Notes under the pieces: generated by a model | The model's database searches: none | Told to the model about the DNA's origin: nothing | What the model saw: only the letters and a program-made list of their open reading frames with translations | Shown: positions 5,049-6,731 of the stretch, piece after piece | How positions within the stretch are numbered: position 1 is the stretch's first letter | How the letters are laid out: every line of letters begins with the position of its first letter | Program-made: the position numbers and the translations under genes | From: Candidatus Nitrosopolaris nunavutensis | GTDB taxonomy: Archaea > Thermoproteota > Nitrososphaeria > Nitrososphaerales > Nitrososphaeraceae | DNA: 6,731 nucleotides | Direction: 5' to 3' | Assembly (NCBI GenBank): GCA_002501855.1 | Contig: DAOM01000092.1 | Coordinates: 1-6,731 of the forward strand

Positions 5049-5063
5049 ACAAGTAGTGAAGAA

Positions 5064-6731
5064 ATGAATCCAGAAGAAGACAAAAAGACCCTTCTAGAGG
5101 ACAGCGAGGACGCAAGTACGTTACCATCATCGGTTAACGTATGTACCGTGTCTGCCGCCATAAGAATGCATTCTGGCGATGTCGAGGTTAGAGGAGGGAT
5201 GCTTTGTGGCATAACTGACAAGGTCGAGAAAATGATGATAAAAGTATTTTTTAAGTGTGGACAATGTGGTACTATTAACGAATTGTACTCGTACACACGC
5301 CCTAGGTTCGCATACGAAGTCCCTGTTAAATCTTCAAAGCCGCTAAAATGCGTTTGTTGCGATCAAGGTACTTTCCGCGAGTATGACTATAAAGCTGTAA
5401 ATGCGATTAAGATAGAATTGCAGGATGTAGACACTTTTAGCGATTTGGAAAGGTTGTCGGTTATCTTATTTGATGACCAGACAAATAACGTATCTGCAGG
5501 TGAGCATGTTATCATCACAGGCTCGATTCACAACATAAGAAAGAACGGCAAGCTCTTGCCATTCTTATTTGCTGATTCGATACGCTATCAGAATAGAAAG
5601 GAATTGGTCATGACGAATGATGACGTGCAGGAGATCAAAACATTTGCAAAAGAGGAAGGTAACATAATTGACGCTCTTGTATCCAAATTTGCTCCCTCGG
5701 TAATTGGATATGAAAGTGTGAAAAAAGGCTTGCTCCTTTGTTCGGCAAACACCGGTGAGGACTCTGTTTCCAGGAGACTTCGGATTAATACTTTATTGGT
5801 TGGAGAGACAGGATTGGACAAGTCTGCGCTGCTGAGGGCAGCTGTCGAGCTTGTCCCAAATAGCAAGTATATCAGTACTCTGAATTCTTCGGTCAGGAGC
5901 CTGATCGCTGTTGTTTCTAAAGATGATGAGCACTATATGCTCAGACCGGGGCCGGTTCCAGCAGCCAGCGGTGCAATTTGTGCTATAAATGAAATAGGCC
6001 GTATGAACTACGAAGATCAAGCGGGATTTTTGGACGCAATGCAGGAAGGTAAAATACCGTTTGGGAAGTACGGATTCAATACAACGCTTAAAGGGTCTGC
6101 TACCTTCGTGATGTCAGCAAACCCAATAAACAACTCCTCCTGGAGAGATGCAGAAAAGATCAATCTCAACGAGATTCCGGTTATAATGCCACTGCTGGAT
6201 CGGTTCGATCTCTTTTTCGTATTTAGGACCGTACGCGAAAAGGCGAAGATAGCAGAATATGCATTCAAGAAAACCGATCCTAGTATGATGTCGGATCTCT
6301 TGCACGAACAGGAGGATAAAAACTACGACTTTTTGAAGAAATATGTCATGTATTGTAAGAGATTCCACCCCAAATTATCAGAAGAGGCAAGAATCATGCT
6401 GTGCCAATATTATGTCATCATTGCAACCAAATTCGGGTCACCAAGGGTACTGGACGCATTACTTAGAATAAGTCATGCCATAGCCAGATTAAACCAGAAA
6501 GAAATTATCGACAATGAAGATGCAAAAGAGGCGATGCAATTCTACAATGTTATATTGCAGCAACTATCAGAAGTGGTAGCCATTCCAAAAGATCCTCGTG
6601 ATTTAGCAGTAGAGGAAATCACCAATACCTTAAGTAACTCAAAATTTCCGTATGATTTTGTGGAACTGGTGAAAGACGTTTGCAAAAGAGATGAATCAAT
6701 AGCCTGGTATATAGGCCTGTCTCTTATACAC
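5064..6731 (+). CDS. Divergent MCM-type AAA+ DNA helicase, 3' end cut
   Basis: This frame runs from ATG 5064 to the window edge; genuine sequence ends at 6716 (551 codons). MCM helicases unwind DNA as hexameric rings at replication forks. The N-terminal part carries a zinc site, Cys65-x2-Cys68 and Cys96-x2-Cys99, inside an OB-fold-like region ending near VSAGEHVIITGSI; only about 64 residues precede it, fewer than in typical MCMs. The AAA+ core has Walker A GETGLDKS (247-254, Lys253), a Walker B region CAINEIGRM with Asn309-Glu310, presensor hairpin PFGKYGFNTTL, sensor 1 SANP (Asn353), arginine finger LLDRFD (Arg380) and sensor 2 SPRVLDALLRIS (Arg461). A C-terminal domain begins after about 500. 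Usual Walker B is IDE, so the Asp-to-Asn change is notable. It is likely a mobile-element MCM rather than the host replicative one. A weak GTGA precedes the start by four bases. Confidence 0.88.
   Translation, partial: MNPEEDKKTLLEDSEDASTLPSSVNVCTVSAAIRMHSGDVEVRGGMLCGITDKVEKMMIKVFFKCGQCGTINELYSYTRPRFAYEVPVKSSKPLKCVCCDQGTFREYDYKAVNAIKIELQDVDTFSDLERLSVILFDDQTNNVSAGEHVIITGSIHNIRKNGKLLPFLFADSIRYQNRKELVMTNDDVQEIKTFAKEEGNIIDALVSKFAPSVIGYESVKKGLLLCSANTGEDSVSRRLRINTLLVGETGLDKSALLRAAVELVPNSKYISTLNSSVRSLIAVVSKDDEHYMLRPGPVPAASGAICAINEIGRMNYEDQAGFLDAMQEGKIPFGKYGFNTTLKGSATFVMSANPINNSSWRDAEKINLNEIPVIMPLLDRFDLFFVFRTVREKAKIAEYAFKKTDPSMMSDLLHEQEDKNYDFLKKYVMYCKRFHPKLSEEARIMLCQYYVIIATKFGSPRVLDALLRISHAIARLNQKEIIDNEDAKEAMQFYNVILQQLSEVVAIPKDPRDLAVEEITNTLSNSKFPYDFVELVKDVCKRDESIAWYIGLSLIH
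6717..6731. other. Residual Tn5/Nextera mosaic-end adapter sequence
   Basis: The last 15 bases, CTGTCTCTTATACAC, equal the first 15 of the 19-base mosaic end used in Nextera libraries as read through an insert. They sit exactly at the sequence end, where untrimmed adapter is expected. The five codons they encode (LSLIH) should be removed from the helicase, and the true contig ends at or near 6716. Confidence 0.9.

Noticed and set aside
5046..5063. Possible TAG readthrough (pyrrolysine or suppression) fusing the 183-aa protein to the helicase, since both are in the same frame
   Set aside because: The helicase has its own ATG and a weak ribosome site just after the TAG, and thaumarchaea are not known to encode pyrrolysine. 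Same frame has a one-in-three chance.
5009..6368. Several minus-strand frames of 75-95 codons opposite the helicase gene
   Set aside because: All lie antisense to a continuous frame with complete AAA+ motifs and show no motif of their own.
1..6731. CRISPR array, rRNA or insertion-sequence ends
   Set aside because: No regularly spaced repeats, no conserved rRNA words and no transposase or terminal inverted repeats were recognised.

Overview
The window looks like DNA from an ammonia-oxidising archaeon of the Nitrososphaerales (Nitrososphaera/Nitrosocosmicus-like). This rests on protein recognition rather than a search. The minus-strand CBS-domain protein, the beta-domain membrane protein with a basic tail, the integrase with its zinc-ribbon C-terminus and the small zinc-ribbon protein all have the look of thaumarchaeal families. 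Archaeal TATA-like boxes and apparently leaderless starts agree.

Left part (1-2178), host-like and AT-rich. A CBS-domain gene starts at 432 on the minus strand and leaves the window at base 1. A flavodoxin-like remnant lies on the plus strand (about 599-847). A membrane-anchored beta-domain protein (1012-1467) and a four-helix membrane protein (1705-2178) are both on the minus strand.

Middle part (2303-3856). One tyrosine recombinase gene (archaeal integrase) is broken by two frameshifts, near 3119 and 3379. Its three pieces together carry all the expected catalytic residues, followed by a zinc ribbon and a probable coiled coil. It is transcribed divergently from the membrane protein gene.

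Right part (4003 to the end). A compact plus-strand gene cluster encodes a 75-aa zinc-ribbon protein, a 93-aa Cys/His-rich protein, a 183-aa protein I do not recognise, and a divergent MCM-type AAA+ helicase. The first three genes are joined by two overlaps of exactly 8 nt, and the helicase starts 15 nt after the third. With the integrase next to it, I infer the replication module of an integrated mobile element. The helicase keeps its zinc cysteines, Walker A Lys/Ser, sensor 1 Asn, arginine finger and sensor 2 Arg, but has Asn in place of the Walker B Asp.

The last 15 bases (6717-6731) match the start of the Tn5/Nextera mosaic-end adapter. The contig end is therefore artefactual, and the last five codons of the helicase frame are not biological.
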